Below the pieces are notes generated by a model. That model was not told where the DNA came from and did not search any database. It worked only from the letters and a program-made list of their open reading frames with translations. A program made the position numbers and the translations under genes. From Agelas oroides (lineage: Eukaryota > Porifera > Demospongiae > Agelasida > Agelasidae), in the NCBI GenBank assembly GCA_949130485.1, contig OX422190.1, forward strand, positions 4,498,861 to 4,562,860: a stretch of 64,000 nt of DNA, in the 5' to 3' direction. How positions within the stretch are numbered: the stretch's first letter is position 1; the number at the start of each line of letters is the position of its first letter. Of this stretch, positions 1 to 24,846 are shown piece by piece.

Positions 1-104
1 AGAATGGCGGGATTCCAACTCAATACTGCACTGCTATCTCAGGAAAGTAGATGGACTACTGTAACATACCTAAGCCACTACATATGTTACAAACTCAATC
101 ACAC

Positions 105-13370
<13,266 letters not shown>

Positions 13371-13654
13371 TGCACACAGCTAGGTTAGCTACCTCCTCTT
13401 AGCCAATAACCATATGCAGGGTCTGTGCAGTACCACTGTACACGAAGGTCAGTGAGTGATGATGTGTGCAGAAAAAGGAGAGAAAACAGTACAAAAAAAA
13501 AAAAAGACTATAAAATTAAGAAGGAACAAGCCATCACTCACTACCGGAGATAAACAGACCTACTGTTTGTTTTTGAGAAAAACCACCTCAACGATCTATA
13601 ACAGGCCACATCAAAAACACTACTAGATGGAGGCGATAATAGATAAACACGCAC

Positions 13655-13891
13655 CTTTCTTTGCCTGTGGTACCGCTTCCAATGGGCAGTCCGGGAGTTA
13701 TCACTATAATACGAAGTGAGCCACACTGAATACTTTGTCCAAAACGGTTCTTGGTTAGGAATCCGTGGGCCGTGGTACGAGGAGCCGGGTGAAACAGTCT
13801 CCTGCTCCTTAGCTGGGACTTCTCCGTTCTGCCGAATGGGATTATGAGGCGCGCTAACAGAATTATTGCGAATAAATAGAGAACGATACAT
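13655..13891 (-). CDS. Open exon upstream of vigilin; possible alternative N terminus or separate small gene
   Basis: From an ATG at 13891 there are 79 open codons, beginning MYRSLFIRNN and ending KRYHRQRK, followed by a plausible donor (AAAG, GTGCGTG). An acceptor 9 bases before the vigilin ATG (exon start 13379) would join it in frame, adding three residues and then the vigilin start. The protein is basic at its N terminus and has no domain I recognise. Alternatives are a non-coding 5' exon with an upstream ORF, or the first exon of a different gene. The in-frame splice could be chance (one in three). Confidence 0.35.
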
Positions 13892-13899
13892 CACGTGCA

Positions 13900-14154
13900 A
13901 GGGACAGCTGTAATCATCGTGTTCGAGCTAGTATACGGAGAGTAAGCTTACACGCGATATTATGTTTGTATACATGTACGGACATTGCACGATTTTCAGC
14001 GTGAGCGGACGGCAATGCGATTTTGTTTCCTGTGCTGTACTCCCCTCAGCTCAAGCTTTGTTTGTCATCTTCACAGTATGGGAATTTCTACATGCAACAA
14101 TCAACTTTTTTTGCATTTATGTACAGCTGGAAACTGAAGGGTCCATCTGATGGT
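13900..14154. other. Intergenic region 5' of vigilin
   Basis: Presumed promoter side of vigilin. No clear TATA box or CpG-rich island was recognised, and no gene is supported on the plus strand. Confidence 0.3.
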
Positions 14155-14600
14155 TTAGGCTCATTATGCCTACTAGCTAGGGACCAATTTGTGTCATTTC
14201 GCCTACTCAATATATAATTACAGAAAAGTCAGCCTAGGTAATCATATGATTACAGATCAGTAAGCATGTGCTGACACACCTGATATATACTCTTCTATGT
14301 CGGATGTAAATCTATGCTTGAGCTCAGCAATCATTCACCACATACTCTTCAATAAAAAATAATAAATCTATGCTTGAGTTCAGCAATCATTTGGTCCCAC
14401 CGAATGATTGCTGAATGAATGACTGTAAACTCTGAAATCACACTCCCCTAGATACGTTCCATTGATGTATGACCACTAAAGACGGCAACACACTAAATTT
14501 TCACTTGGTATACCATATGTATACTCGTATAGTGTTGAGTAGGTGAAATGACACAAAATGGTCCCTAGTAGGCAAAATGAGAGTAGGCAACATGAGACGA
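14155..14600. mobile_element. Inverted-repeat MITE with TAGGCRAAATG-like ends
   Basis: The left arm (GCCTACTAGCTAGGGACCA, TTGTGTCATTTCGCCTACTC) is matched in inverted form at 14524-14600 (GAGTAGGTGAAATGACAC, TGGTCCCTAGTAGGC). Related end fragments occur near 15500, 21690 and 49220 (GGCGAAATGGGAGTAGGCGA). Exact termini were not resolved. Confidence 0.6.
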
Positions 14601-15681
14601 CTCCAGAGGGGTTATCTGATGTCAACTGAAATCAACGGTAAAATTATCTTAAGACAAAAATAAATTCAACAAGAGACTACCAATACAGCGTGAACAGAGT
14701 GAAGCGAGAAAGTTTAGCTAACCTGTTCATCAAGCTCTATTTGAATCAGTTAACTCAATGGGATTTTTCCAAGTTGCATCTGGTGCGTCTAATAAAAAAA
14801 AATGTGAGAACACCTATAGCAAATGACTGGGCCATTTCACTGATGTGCATGCTACTTGTCCCTCAGGTTTTGGGTCAAGACCCATGATAAGCCCAACTTC
14901 TATCCAGTCTGATACAACAGTAGGTAGAGGAAGCTGAATGCTGACTTGGAGGTATGTTGGGAGGAATTATGGAGCGCAAGTTTCCTATGAAGATCTGTGA
15001 CTTCAACCTGGACAGTGTTTCGGTCAACTTTGGCTTGGGTTTGACTAACAAACAGCATCAAATAGCAGCTTCCACTTGAGGTAAGAAAATAAATGCTACA
15101 AGAGCAAAAAAGACTCCAACTAGAGAGGGGTGTGTGGGAACGGTAGAATAGCAGTGAAGGAAACCTGCAAGCAAAGAGAGGCCTGGCTCTTCCGGTGCCG
15201 TATATAATTTCCAACTGATCCCATGTCACACTATGAGGCGTTTCTTGAAAAGTACAAGATTGGAACTGAAGGCGACTCAACGTTTGCAGCACGCTTTTCG
15301 TATATATGCACAGGTGTACTATCTATGGCTGGCCCAGAAAATGCTGACTATTGCAAGTTTGTTACGTGGGCGTGGTTAGTGCACGAGTCTGGCGTCTGTA
15401 CTGTTGAGACTGTTCATAATTTGGGCTGCAAGTGCACTGGGCTCAGAGCTCCGACAGAAACTGTGAAAACATGGTGCGTTGAAAGACTTTAGGAGTCATT
15501 CCCAGAATGTCTAATCCCAAAATGTCTAATGCCAAAATGTCTAACGGGGTGCTAACACAGCTGGTACAGTTCTGATTGACAGGTATTGAAACAGGTCAGT
15601 CAATCTGACAGGCATTGAGCAGTGTGGACAGTATTTAAGGGGTACAGCTTACAACCACACATATGAGTATCATCAGTGGCT
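14601..15681. other. Intergenic, no gene supported
   Basis: Contains an 89-codon open stretch at 15223-15492 and a small array of AATGTCTAATCCCAAAATGT-type units at about 15500-15545. Neither resembles a known family. Best read as repeat-derived intergenic DNA. Confidence 0.4.
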
Positions 15682-16718
15682 ATGGAGATTATCACAACAC
15701 AGAAAGGAGGAGAAGCTCTCATCTGGCAGGGGTGCAAGTTCACCCTTAACCGCAAGATGGTAAATGGGAAGAAGTACTGGAGGTGTGCTAAGAGGATTTG
15801 CCCAGCTAGAATCACAACAGAGGGAAACGAAGTCCTACAGCAAACTAACGGTCACAATCATCCTGTGGATGGGGTTGAAGCTGAAGTGGAGAGGGTAAAG
15901 CATGGGCTAAGGAAGCGAGCACGAGAGGAGGTCACCCCTATTCCTGCCACTACAATGATGCATTGGTGGACATAGCCACTCAAGTAGAAGATGAGGCAGT
16001 TGCTGCACGACTTCCAACCTTTCCAAGCCTAAAGTCTTCTATGTATCGTTCTCGAAGGAGCAGACTACCCCCTCTTCCCATGAGCCAAGAAGATATTCGA
16101 ATTGAAGGCAGATGGCAGACAACATTATCGGGAGAACAGTTCTTTTTACGGAAGGAAGGTGAAGTTCTGATCTTTGCCACGCACACAAACATGCGTCTCT
16201 TAGCAGAAGCTACAACAATTTATGTGGATGGCACATTTGAAATTTGCCCGAGGCTGTTTTATCAAGTGTTCACCATCAATGCCTTCATCCATGGCCAACA
16301 GTTCCCACTTGTGTATGGGTTACTACCTGGCAAATCAAGAGATATATACCACCAGTTCTTCATGGGTGTAAAAGAAGAAGCCATGAACAATGGTCAACAC
16401 ATCTCTCCAGAAGAAATCATGACCGACTTTGAGCTTGCCCTTGTACAGTCACTTGAGCTTGAGTTTCCAGGTGCTCGTATTCATGGCTGCTACTTTTATT
16501 TCGCACAATGTCTATGGAGAAAAGTGCAGAGACTTGGCCTGGTGGAGGAGTACAAAGAGGATGAATTTATCATGCTAATATATAGTATTCTCGAAATTAT
16601 GACCAAATTCAGGTGTTTAAAGGGATTTACTACAATATTGCACGTACACAAGACACAAAACCTGTCAACCCAAAATATCTGTAGTGATTGTCTACGGGGA
16701 CTGACTTCATGGAATTAG
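15682..16718 (+). pseudogene. FLYWCH zinc finger plus MULE transposase, frameshifted and truncated
   Basis: The first frame (15682-15975) encodes a FLYWCH-type zinc finger: KYWRCAKRICPARITT followed by GHNHPVD, giving the Cys-Cys-His-His set. A second frame (from about 15955 to 16718) encodes a MULE-type transposase core with IYVDGTFEICPRLFYQ and MTDFELALVQS, the first two catalytic aspartates. The frames overlap at about 15950-15975 and need a one-base shift (continuing as YNDALVDIATQ). The protein stops shortly after the second motif, so the C-terminal part with the last acidic residue is missing. FLYWCH-MULE proteins are transposases or their domesticated relatives. This copy looks dead. 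Confidence 0.75.
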
Positions 16719-16978
16719 TCTGTTATAGACTACCCTCAAAGTCTCCAGTGTAAAATGCACTGGAGACTACTCATTTCTAGAAATACTTTCGTTGATGAAC
16801 TTGTGTAAGGAATTATGGTTGTGTGAACAGTACTCACATGTCTGACTTGCACTCTACAGTAGGCTCTCTAATGACACCATCAAGGTATAATTACAATCTG
16901 CAAAGGAAGGGTACCTTATTCAGAGCAGGGAAAAAAATTCTGATTTGTATCTATTTAGAGAAGTGCCTTCTAACAAGA

Positions 16979-17424
16979 GCGCGTAAGAATTGGCGACTTG
17001 AGTAAGAGTGTGTAACTCCAATAGAAGCCCGTAGTCCGGTCAAAATTATTGAACCGTACTAAAAACAGAACACCCAGCATGTGCTTAGCAACAAAGGCTT
17101 ATGTCTATGCGCAGCTGCACAGTACGTGTTACTATTTTTAGTACTCACGGTACCTCGGTACTAACCATGCAGAGTTAGAGTTAGCCTAAAGATCCAGCCT
17201 GAGAATCGAACAGTGTCTATGGATAAATGCCATCTATCCTCTGCTCCAATGCCAGAGCTCCAGTGGCTCAGTTGGTAAGAGCATCTGACCGGAATTCAGA
17301 GGACCCAGGTTCAAATCCTGGCTGGATCTCAATGTCTTTTTTTGCCAAATTCCGACCAGTTTCAAATTTTACAGAGTAACACGCTCGTACTCTAGCCACC
17401 CGCTCTTGCTTCTAATTAGAGCAC
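16979..17424. mobile_element. MITE (copy 1) carrying a nested tRNA-like insert
   Basis: Imperfect inverted ends (GGCGACTTGAGTAAGAGTGT, GTAACTCC at the left; AGAGTAACACGCTCGTACTC at the right) enclose sequence shared with 19629-19865 (AAAATTATTGAACCGTACTA; TACTATTTTTAGTACT). Between the two halves lies about 190 bp absent from copy 2 that includes the tRNA-like sequence. Confidence 0.65.
17257..17329 (+). tRNA. tRNA-like sequence (SINE head or degenerate tRNA)
   Basis: It folds as a cloverleaf: acceptor GCTCCAG with CTGGATC (one mismatch), D arm GCTC-GAGC, anticodon stem TCTGA-TCAGA, T arm CCAGG-CCTGG. A run of seven T at 17337-17343 could terminate pol III. The anticodon loop CCGGAAT lacks the conserved T33; if functional the anticodon would be GGA (Ser), but serine tRNAs have a long variable arm and this one does not. 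I therefore favour a SINE or tRNA pseudogene. Confidence 0.45.
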
Positions 17425-18191
17425 CACTGGCAACTGTAGCAAGACAAAGTTACTGTAGCACTTCTATGTTTCACACACGTAGCCAGGAGCGTGAAAGATA
17501 GTTCTAATTATAAGGCACCCTCAAAATAATGTCCAGAGGACACCCTCTTTGGTGTGGAGAAAGAATATTTCCAGGTTATAGATAGCTATAGGCAAGGGCT
17601 ATAGCAAGCTGCTTAGAGGTGGTGTGACCAAAGTCTTGTGTGCAAACATGTAGTACACAGGGGGGTCTCGGGGCATACTCCCCCAGGAAATTTTTCCAAG
17701 CTACATGCTTAGGGATGGTTGCTAAGGCCATTTTGTGCCAAAATTGTTGTATATTCTGTAATTCTTGTCGAGCAGGATTTCAGGAGTTACTCAGACACGT
17801 CCACACTGAGGTAGCTAGTGATTCAGCACATAACTTAGCACATGCAGCTGCCTTTAAGCATTAAGCTCAAGATTCATGGTCAAAAAGTGCAGCAGCCAAA
17901 CCGCTGCAGTCGCTGCATGCATGTGCTATGGCCCTGAAGGCTGCTTTACTGTGGCAGCTTACGATAGCTATATAGTAAATATTATTGTAAGCAGCTAGGG
18001 TGTATTCTTATAGAAGAGCTCAGTGGAACGTGCAGTGTGTTAATGTTTCAGCTGGATTCCTCACTACAGCAATTACATAGTGAAATATTGTAGGCAGGGT
18101 GGATTCTTATTTATCAAAGAACTCAATGGAAACGTACAGTGTGTTAATATTTCCTGGACTCATTCCTTGTTAATTTTCTACTCAACTGCAG
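17425..18191. other. Region upstream of the sialidase signal exon
   Basis: Contains a fragment of the CATACTCCCCCAGGAAATTT repeat (about 17665, also near 55880 and 59600) and a tandem duplication of about 100 bp (17998-18055 and 18097-18155, sharing CAGTGTGTTAAT). The sialidase start codon should lie here or further upstream in a small exon, but I could not fix it. Confidence 0.45.
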
Positions 18192-20742
18192 CATCAGCCG
18201 ACTGTTGTCTTACTACTAGTCTTGTGCCTTCATGTGGCCTCGACAGCAACTTTGGGAGTAGGCAGTGAACAGCAACAGCAACACTTGTTCATAACCAAGC
18301 AAGTGATTGTTTTCACAAGAGGTGAAGGAGGGTATTACTGTATCAAGATTCCTTCTCTCTTGACAACAGCGAATGGAACTCTGCTTGCATTTGGAGAAGG
18401 AAGAATGTTTTCTTGTTCTGACTTCACATGGACAGACCTAATTTATAAGCGTTCCACTGACGGTGGCAAGACCTGGAGTTCTCTGCAGCTGTTATACAGT
18501 AACTCATCTGTGGAAAGTGGCATGCATACAGTCATAGGAAATGCAGCCCCTGTTGTCCTCCATACCCACCGTATCTTAGTGCCATTCTGCAGAAACAACT
18601 TGCAGGTCATGTTGACATACAGTGATGATGATGGTCTTACATGGAGCAAACCAATCAATCTTACTGGAGTGACACTTCCAACATGGACGTGGTGAGTGTA
18701 TGTCATTAACTGTACCGGGTATGTGATTTTCACAATGGGTGTCTATATATATGTGCTGAGGACTTTTTAAGAGCTGTTTGTGCAGCATCGATCATTTCAT
18801 CGGATAATTATACCCTAGTATATGATGTGTGAAGCACTACGAGAAGCTCTGCGATGACAGATCAACCTTACCTGGCAGGATCCAAGGCGAGTACATGTAC
18901 TTGATTATGATTTCTCACCCAATAGCAGAGCTATCTCACCAATAGCTAACTGAATACTAATGACTGGTGATCTCTCTTGAACTACAGTGAGAGACAGATA
19001 ATCATTTAGCAACAATTAGAAATTATAACCTCAGCAGTGGCGTAGCCAGGACATCGCCGATGCTAGGGCACAGTATGGGTACACTACGTTTGTACGAACT
19101 TCTGCGTGAAGTGCAGAAGCATTTGGGTGGGGATGGGGGGGAGAGGTGCACCCGCTTGGAATTTCACAGCCTCCCAGGTCAGGTTCTGAGGCCATATGGT
19201 AGTGCAGTGTAAGTCAATTACGGCAAACTCGCGCGTACGGTGAGCGTATGAGACTCGTAATTCTGTGGATATATGTAGTGATACTGCGCCATTCGATTTC
19301 AAGACCGTTTAGCGCCCAATTCGTGATCGACAACGATACTATCAGCATTTAGCATGCTTACTTGCACCAGTGGGGCACAGCCTCTAGTTGCTAGGGCACA
19401 TGCCCCAGTGTGCCTCAGCCTGGCTACGCCACTGAACCTCAGAAGTAGGTAGTATAGGTAAGTAAATTCTGACTGGCTATTGCTCTGATAGGTGTATTGT
19501 ATACATGGTTTTCATACCTACCATTTGCTAGCAGGTAGTTGCATAATGATTATTATGCCCATGTGTGCTTGCTTGCACAAAAATGTTTGACAGTTTTCAT
19601 GTTAATGTCTTCCTCTTGTTGCATGTAGAGCACATACCCTAGAAGACATGTAACTCCAACAGAAGCCCCGGATAGTCTGGTCAAATTATTGAACTGTACT
19701 AAAAATAGAACACCTGGTCTTGTGCTTAGCAACCATGGCTTACGTCTACATGCAGTACATGTTACTATTTTTAGTACTGGCGGTAAATTCCAATGTGCTT
19801 CAAATTTTACGGAGTTACACGCTCTTACTCAAGCCGCTTGTTCTTATGCACTCTTGATGTTGGTCATAGATCTTTCGCAGAGGAAGGTGGAGTCTTAATG
19901 TTCCCAAATGGATGATAGCTAATGCCATCTGCATTACTGTTATGCACAAAGCTATGCATGCTTGACATGTATGTTGCTGCGTTGTATTGGGTAGGTGGTT
20001 GCAAAATGTGTGCATGTGCTAATGAACAGTATTTGAAGCTAACTTCTGAATTGCAGTGTATATAATCATATGATGCATGGTCTTATACATGATGTTCCCT
20101 GGTTGTAATAGGGTTGGCACAGGACCACCTGGAAGCATTCAACTCCGTTCAAAGAGGATCATTGTTCCAGCTTACCACACTTCCACACCATGGCCGAACA
20201 TTGATGGTGCACTCTCTGAAGTTCACATGATGATAAGTGATGATGAGGGAAAATCGTGGTACATTGGTGGCAATATCACGGACTGGGTACTGCAGTTCCC
20301 CAATGAGAACCAGGCTGTCATTCTTGATGGAGACAATGTGTTTGTAAATGCACGCACGCTACTGACTGACCGCATTGGTGCACTAAGTAAAGATGGTGGA
20401 CTGACCTTTGGCCCCCACTTTGTTCTCAAAGGACTTCCACAACCACTTGAAGGTTGTCAGGGTAGTACCATTCGTCACCCTATGACTGATATTCTGTTCT
20501 ATTCTGGTCCAGCTACTGTCTCCCCCTATCGTCACAACATGAGCGTCTATACCAGTATGGATGATGGGTTGACTTGGAAGGCAAGAGCAGTTGTTCATTC
20601 TGGTGCATCTGCATATAGCTCACTAGCAGTACTTAATGATGGCCATTCAATTGGCCTCTTGTACGAGTGGTCCAATGAAACAAAGCTCGTGTTTGATCCA
20701 GACTACTTTAGCTTTGTTGTCATATACGGTGAAGATGTTTGA
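18192..20742 (+). CDS. Secreted sialidase (exo-alpha-sialidase, GH33-like), two visible coding exons
   Basis: Exons 18192-18691 and 20112-20742 (stop) join in phase 2 with a GTGAGT donor and TAG acceptor, giving about 376 residues. The exon opens with a hydrophobic signal segment (VVLLLVLCLHVASTA). Then come an RIP-like motif (CIKIPSLL), FGEGR, WTDLIYKRS with the candidate catalytic Asp, and five Asp-box-like repeats: STDGGKTW, SDDDGLTW, SDDEGKSW, SKDGGLTF and SMDDGLTW. Later come GTGPPGSIQL, the NENQ glutamate, GCQGSTIRH (triad Arg), AYSSLAVL (Tyr) and LLYEW. Sialidases remove terminal sialic acids from glycans. The first triad Arg is Lys here. The initiating Met exon is not located. Confidence 0.88.
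19035..19434. mobile_element. hAT MITE with perfect 16-bp TIR and 8-bp TSD
   Basis: Ends CAGTGGCGTAGCCAGG and CCTGGCTACGCCACTG are exact inverses, and AACCTCAG is duplicated on both sides (19027-19034, 19435-19442). It lies in the sialidase intron and has no coding capacity. The identical ends and duplication suggest a recent insertion. Confidence 0.92.
19629..19865. mobile_element. MITE (copy 2 of the 16979-17424 family), without insert
   Basis: Shares CATGTAACTCCAACAGAAGC, the TTATTGAACTGTACTAAAAA region, TACTATTTTTAGTACT and the right end GGAGTTACACGCTCTTACTC with copy 1. It lacks the tRNA-like segment, and so shows the uninterrupted state of the element. Confidence 0.6.
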
Positions 20743-21329
20743 TCCATACTACTTTAGCTTTGTTGTCATATACGGTGAAGATGTTTGATCCATACTACTT
20801 TAGCTTTGTTGTCATATACGGTGAAGATGTTTGATCCATACTACTACTCTATGTAGTTTTGTTGTTGATTTGTTTTGTTGTCATATATGGTTATGTTTGG
20901 TCCAATTTTGTTGCCATATATGGTGATGTTTGATCCAGTTTTGTTCTCATATATAGCTATGGTGAAGATGTTTGAATCAGTTTTGTTGTCATATAGCTAT
21001 GGTGAAGATATGTGTTTGAATCACTTTGTTGTCATGTAGCTACAGTGAAGATATGTGTTTGAATCAATTTTGTTGTCACGTAGCTATGGTGAAGATATGT
21101 GTTTGAATCAGTTTGTTGTCATGTAGCTATGGTGAAGATATGTGTTTGAATCAGTTTGTTGTCATGTAGCTATGGTGAAGATATGTGTTTGAATCAGTTT
21201 TGTTGTCATCTAGCTATGGTGAAGAATCAGTTTTGTTGTCATATAGCTATGGTGAAGATATGTTTGAATCAGTTTTGTTGTCATATGGCTATGGTGAAGA
21301 TATGTTTGAATCAGTTTTGTTGTCATATA
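20693..21329 (+). repeat. Minisatellite derived from the sialidase 3' coding end
   Basis: The last ~47 bp of the sialidase CDS (GATCCAGACTACTTTAGC, GTTGTCATATACGGTGAAGA) is the first unit. It is followed by near-identical units after the stop codon, then by shortened, diverged units (TTTGAATCAGTTTTGTTGTC, ATAGCTATGGTGAAGATATG). The array resumes at 25503 after a 4.2 kb insertion. Confidence 0.85.
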
Positions 21330-22131
21330 CAGTGGCATAGGAACCGTAGCGGCCGTAGAGGCTTTGGCCGCTACACTTTTTGGCCGTAAACTAGGCGAAT
21401 GTAGAACATTGAGGGACGAGCGTGAGCAAGCGGCATTGAAGTATCAGGTTACAGCACACAGGCTGTGGCATGTAGCTAAACATGGTTTATCACTCTTAGA
21501 GACTACTGTCTGCACAAGTGCGTGCGTAACAGCTTATATAGAGAAAACTGTCATGGTTGTGGAGCTTGTTGTGGGGTGGTACCATATAATGGGCTGTACC
21601 ATAAGGGTATCTCCTCTAGATTACGTACTATTTGCCTACCCTGGTCCAAAAATTTTGGCTGGGACATTTTTTTTGACAAAAGAGGTTAGACAAAATGGGA
21701 TTAGACGAAATGCTTTAGGACAGACATGCAGTACCTTATTGAGAGTTACGGAAAATTTACAAGAGAGTGCGGAGGTATCCTAGTGTGTCAATACCCTCTG
21801 GGACAGACACTGGAAAATCTCGCTCACTTCATGTGGACTGCTATTGGGTTCACCAAAAACTCACTGCAGACTTCGGGCCCACAGAACTCACATACATGTA
21901 GTATTGAGTCATAAGACACCATTACAGTAACAGTTTTACAGTGAGTGTCTATCGGTTTGACACCACATGCAGTGTTGGGATCTATAAGCCTGTGTGCAAA
22001 GCCTTATAAAACTCACGTGCTTTGCACTTGGGTTTTATGAGGCTTTGCTTGGGCTTCCAAACTAGGTAGATAAATTTACAATTTCACTTGGAAGCATATG
22101 ATGATTCTTTGAACAACACAGTTCTATGCTT

Positions 22132-22380
22132 TCATACTTTACAGACCATGCATCTGCCCACGCCTGCCTCTCTTAATTCTCTCTTAATATTTAATTTGAA
22201 AAAACAGCAGGAACAAGTCACAAAAAAGTTTTCCAAATGAAAACAAGCACATGTAGGGATGGAACCCTCAAAAACCAGCCAAACAAGATGGGAACAACAC
22301 CACAACACATTTACACCATCCCTACATCTTGTGCCATTTTGCCAACTATGCACAATGAAAAACTCTCTACACACTCACTA
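22132..22380 (-). repeat. Dispersed repeat shared with the RNF213 exon 18 acceptor region
   Basis: On the minus strand this segment (AAAATGGCACAAGATGTAGG, GGATGGTGTAAATGTGTTGT, GGTTCCATCCCTACATG) resembles 59990-60170 on the plus strand. The class is unknown. Confidence 0.55.
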
Positions 22381-22691
22381 AATGAACATGGTACTCAGCA
22401 CTGCTCACTCCACAGCTTCCCACATAAAAGACAATCCATATCTGCCACATCCAGCAGCAATAAAAGTTCACAACATAACTTAAAACTCCCAACATGCCCA
22501 TACAAACCCAGCACTGCTCACAGTTTCTGCATACAAGACAGACTATACCTGCCATGCTCAATAGCAACTACATTGCATCCACCCACAACATACACACTCT
22601 CCATGCACTATAAATAGTATTAATAGTATTGCATCTTTTAAGTTAAAGTTAAGATAACTCCACCCAGGTTTGCTTTGAGGAGCCCAGCTGT

Positions 22692-22868
22692 CCTTCAAAG
22701 GCCACTATGAGTAACTGTGAGTTCTAAACACTAGTTCCCAGGCTTGGTCACATAACTAACATGCAACAAGCTGGCTGGGGAACGAGCTTTGTAGAACCTA
22801 CACAGCTTATAGCTTTATTAAACTTGTTTTTAGAACTCACAGTTACTCATAGTGGCCTTTGAAGGACC
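22692..22868. repeat. Inverted repeat with about 37-bp arms
   Basis: CCTTCAAAGGCCACTATGAG, then TAACTGTGAGTTCTAA, is repeated as its complement at 22829-22868. Probably a small MITE or hairpin inside the composite insertion. Confidence 0.7.
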
Positions 22869-23407
22869 CCTTGCTGTCACAGTGAGCAGCAACCAGCGCT
22901 GTGACCATCAACAAGGCGACCGTCTCGAGCGCCCGTTGAATCGAACGACCCGCGGCTATATAAAAGCCTCGGTAGAAGCTGCACTTATTGTAGCCTACAA
23001 GCTAGCTGTTGAGCGGTAGAACAGCAGATCCGTAAGTCCCAGCAACATCTACAACTCCAACAACAACGATGGTCTAGCATTTTACAATGCTGGGCAATAT
23101 TTCGAGTCAGAGCGTGGGCAATATTTCGAGTCAGAGCGTGGGCAATAATTCGATTATCAAAACCACGCACGGTACGTCACGCGGCACGTGATCAAATCTT
23201 CCAGGCTCTCTCCCCGTACCGTTTTTCTACATGGGGAGGAGCCTGGGTACGAGGCTAGAGCTAGCCTTAGTTGCTAGCTGGCTGCCAAATTGTACGAAAA
23301 TCTTACTTACGGTCCGCACGCGGCCAGCGGCTATCGCGTTAAATTACAGCGTCAAAAACATACGGAACGACGTACGACAGATAATTGGGGCGAGCCTGAG
23401 CGAGCCC

Positions 23408-23483
23408 TAGCCTCGTACCCAGGCTCCTCCCCATGTAGAAAACCCCGTTTTTATACATGGGGAGGAGCCTGGGTACAAGGCTA
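23408..23483. mobile_element. 76-bp Mutator-type hairpin MITE
   Basis: A near-perfect hairpin starts TAGCCTCGTACCCAGGCTCC and ends in the complement. Flanking 9-mers AGCGAGCCC and AGCGAGCCT form a 9-bp duplication with one mismatch. Its terminus matches the element at 6653-7049. A truncated relative lies at about 23200-23262. Confidence 0.75.
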
Positions 23484-23826
23484 AGCGAGCCTCACACTTA
23501 ACGTGTTGAACGCAAGCGGTGTCTGTATGTATGTATGTATGTATATATATGTATTCTACGTCGTACCGTAACTAGGTGAATGCACAGCATTGTGGGGGCG
23601 AGCGTGAGCTCGAATGCGATGGATGCGCAAGCGCGTGCAGAGCGGCTGGTGCGGTGCAGCTGGTGCGGAGCGGCTAGTGCGGAGCGGCTGGTGCGGCGCG
23701 GCTGGTGCGGTCTAAACCACGTGGAATATGATGTGTGAAAAAGTGGCCATGGTTAGTGATGGCAGAGAAGCGAAAGCTGGAGTTTGACAGTTTAAGTGGG
23801 GTTTCTGAGGCGGAGAGTGCAGATAT

Positions 23827-24474
23827 TCACGGCGTTATTGCTAGTGTGAGTCCTCTCTCTTCTTCAGTCTCAGAGGCCAACCTGTGACGTTGGTTGGCAC
23901 TCATCCGCTGTAGCCTGGCTGCTCTCTCCTCTTCAGTCTCAGAGGCCAGCCTGTCCCTCATCCGCTGAAGCCTAACTGCTCTCTCCTCTTCGCTTTCAGT
24001 TGCCAGACTCTGACGTCGGTTATCGCGTATTTGCCGCAATCTGGCGTCTCTCTCTTCGGCAGTCTGTGCGGCGCGTCTAGCCCTATCTCTTGCTCTCCGC
24101 ACGTTCCTCTCTCTGTTCCGCGGTTTCAGAGGTACGACGAGCTCTCTCTCGCTCTCTTCTACGCTGCAGTCTGTCTTCTCTGTTCCGTGATGACTCGGGG
24201 ACTCTTGCTGAAGAATTGCTGTACGACTCCATTGTAGAACACGTGGCGTCTGCACTATACGTATTTTATTGACGTTACGTGCGTTAAATTGGATAAGTTT
24301 AGGATATGCGGCACGACGTACGACACATAATATATAATATATATATATATATAAAAGAAAGTCGCCATTAGCATCGCTAGAAGGGGGCTCGCTCACGCTC
24401 GCCCCGAATACATTCGTATGTGTTGAATAGCGTTGTGAAAATACACGTGTATTTCCCGGCAGTCTCACAGCCAT
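23827..24474 (-). CDS. Arg/Glu-rich open frame with tandem EEER-type repeats
   Basis: The C-terminal half consists of about 20-residue units such as RLASETEEERAARLQRM, SLATESEEERAVRLQRM and RRAAQTAEERDARLRQI, predicted to form charged helices or a coiled coil. Such repeats are often found in transposon-associated proteins of invertebrates (general knowledge, not verified here). The frame has an ATG but lies wholly inside the composite insertion, so it is more likely element cargo or relic than a host gene. Confidence 0.35.
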   Translation of the reverse strand: MAVRLPGNTRVFSQRYSTHTNVFGASVSEPPSSDANGDFLLYIYIYYILCVVRRAAYPKLIQFNARNVNKIRIVQTPRVLQWSRTAILQQESPSHHGTEKTDCSVEESERELVVPLKPRNRERNVRRARDRARRAAQTAEERDARLRQIRDNRRQSLATESEEERAVRLQRMRDRLASETEEERAARLQRMSANQRHRLASETEEERGLTLAITP

Positions 24475-24756
24475 GTTCCTAACGTAAATCTAAGGGGTAG
24501 TTGATATGGAAACATCGTGTTCTCGAAATGAAGCATCGGGGTTCGTCGATATGCCACCATCGTGTTCTCGAAGTGACCCATGAAGGACCCTGTAAACAAC
24601 GGAGGAGAAAACGAAAAGTAGAATCGAACGTGACAGAGCGCGCCACGCTGTTGAAACGGCAGAGCAAAAAGAACACAGACAGAGTAAGCCCAGGACAAAA
24701 GATAGAGCAAGGCGTGCTGCTCATGTAGCTACTGAGGTAGTTTCGCGAGACTACTG

Positions 24757-24846
24757 TAGCATCGTTCCCAGGCCCCGCCCAGCTTTCCGTCGCTTGCGGT
24801 ACGGAAAAGCGACGGAGAGCTGGGGGGGGGCCTGAGAACGAGGCTA
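24757..24846. mobile_element. 90-bp Mutator-type hairpin MITE with perfect 9-bp TSD
   Basis: Ends TAGCATCGTTCCCAGGCCCC and the complement of TAGCCTCGTTCTCAGGCCC form a hairpin. AGACTACTG is exactly duplicated at 24748-24756 and 24847-24855. It shares the terminus of the 6653-7049 element, making it one of the shortest copies of that family. Confidence 0.85.
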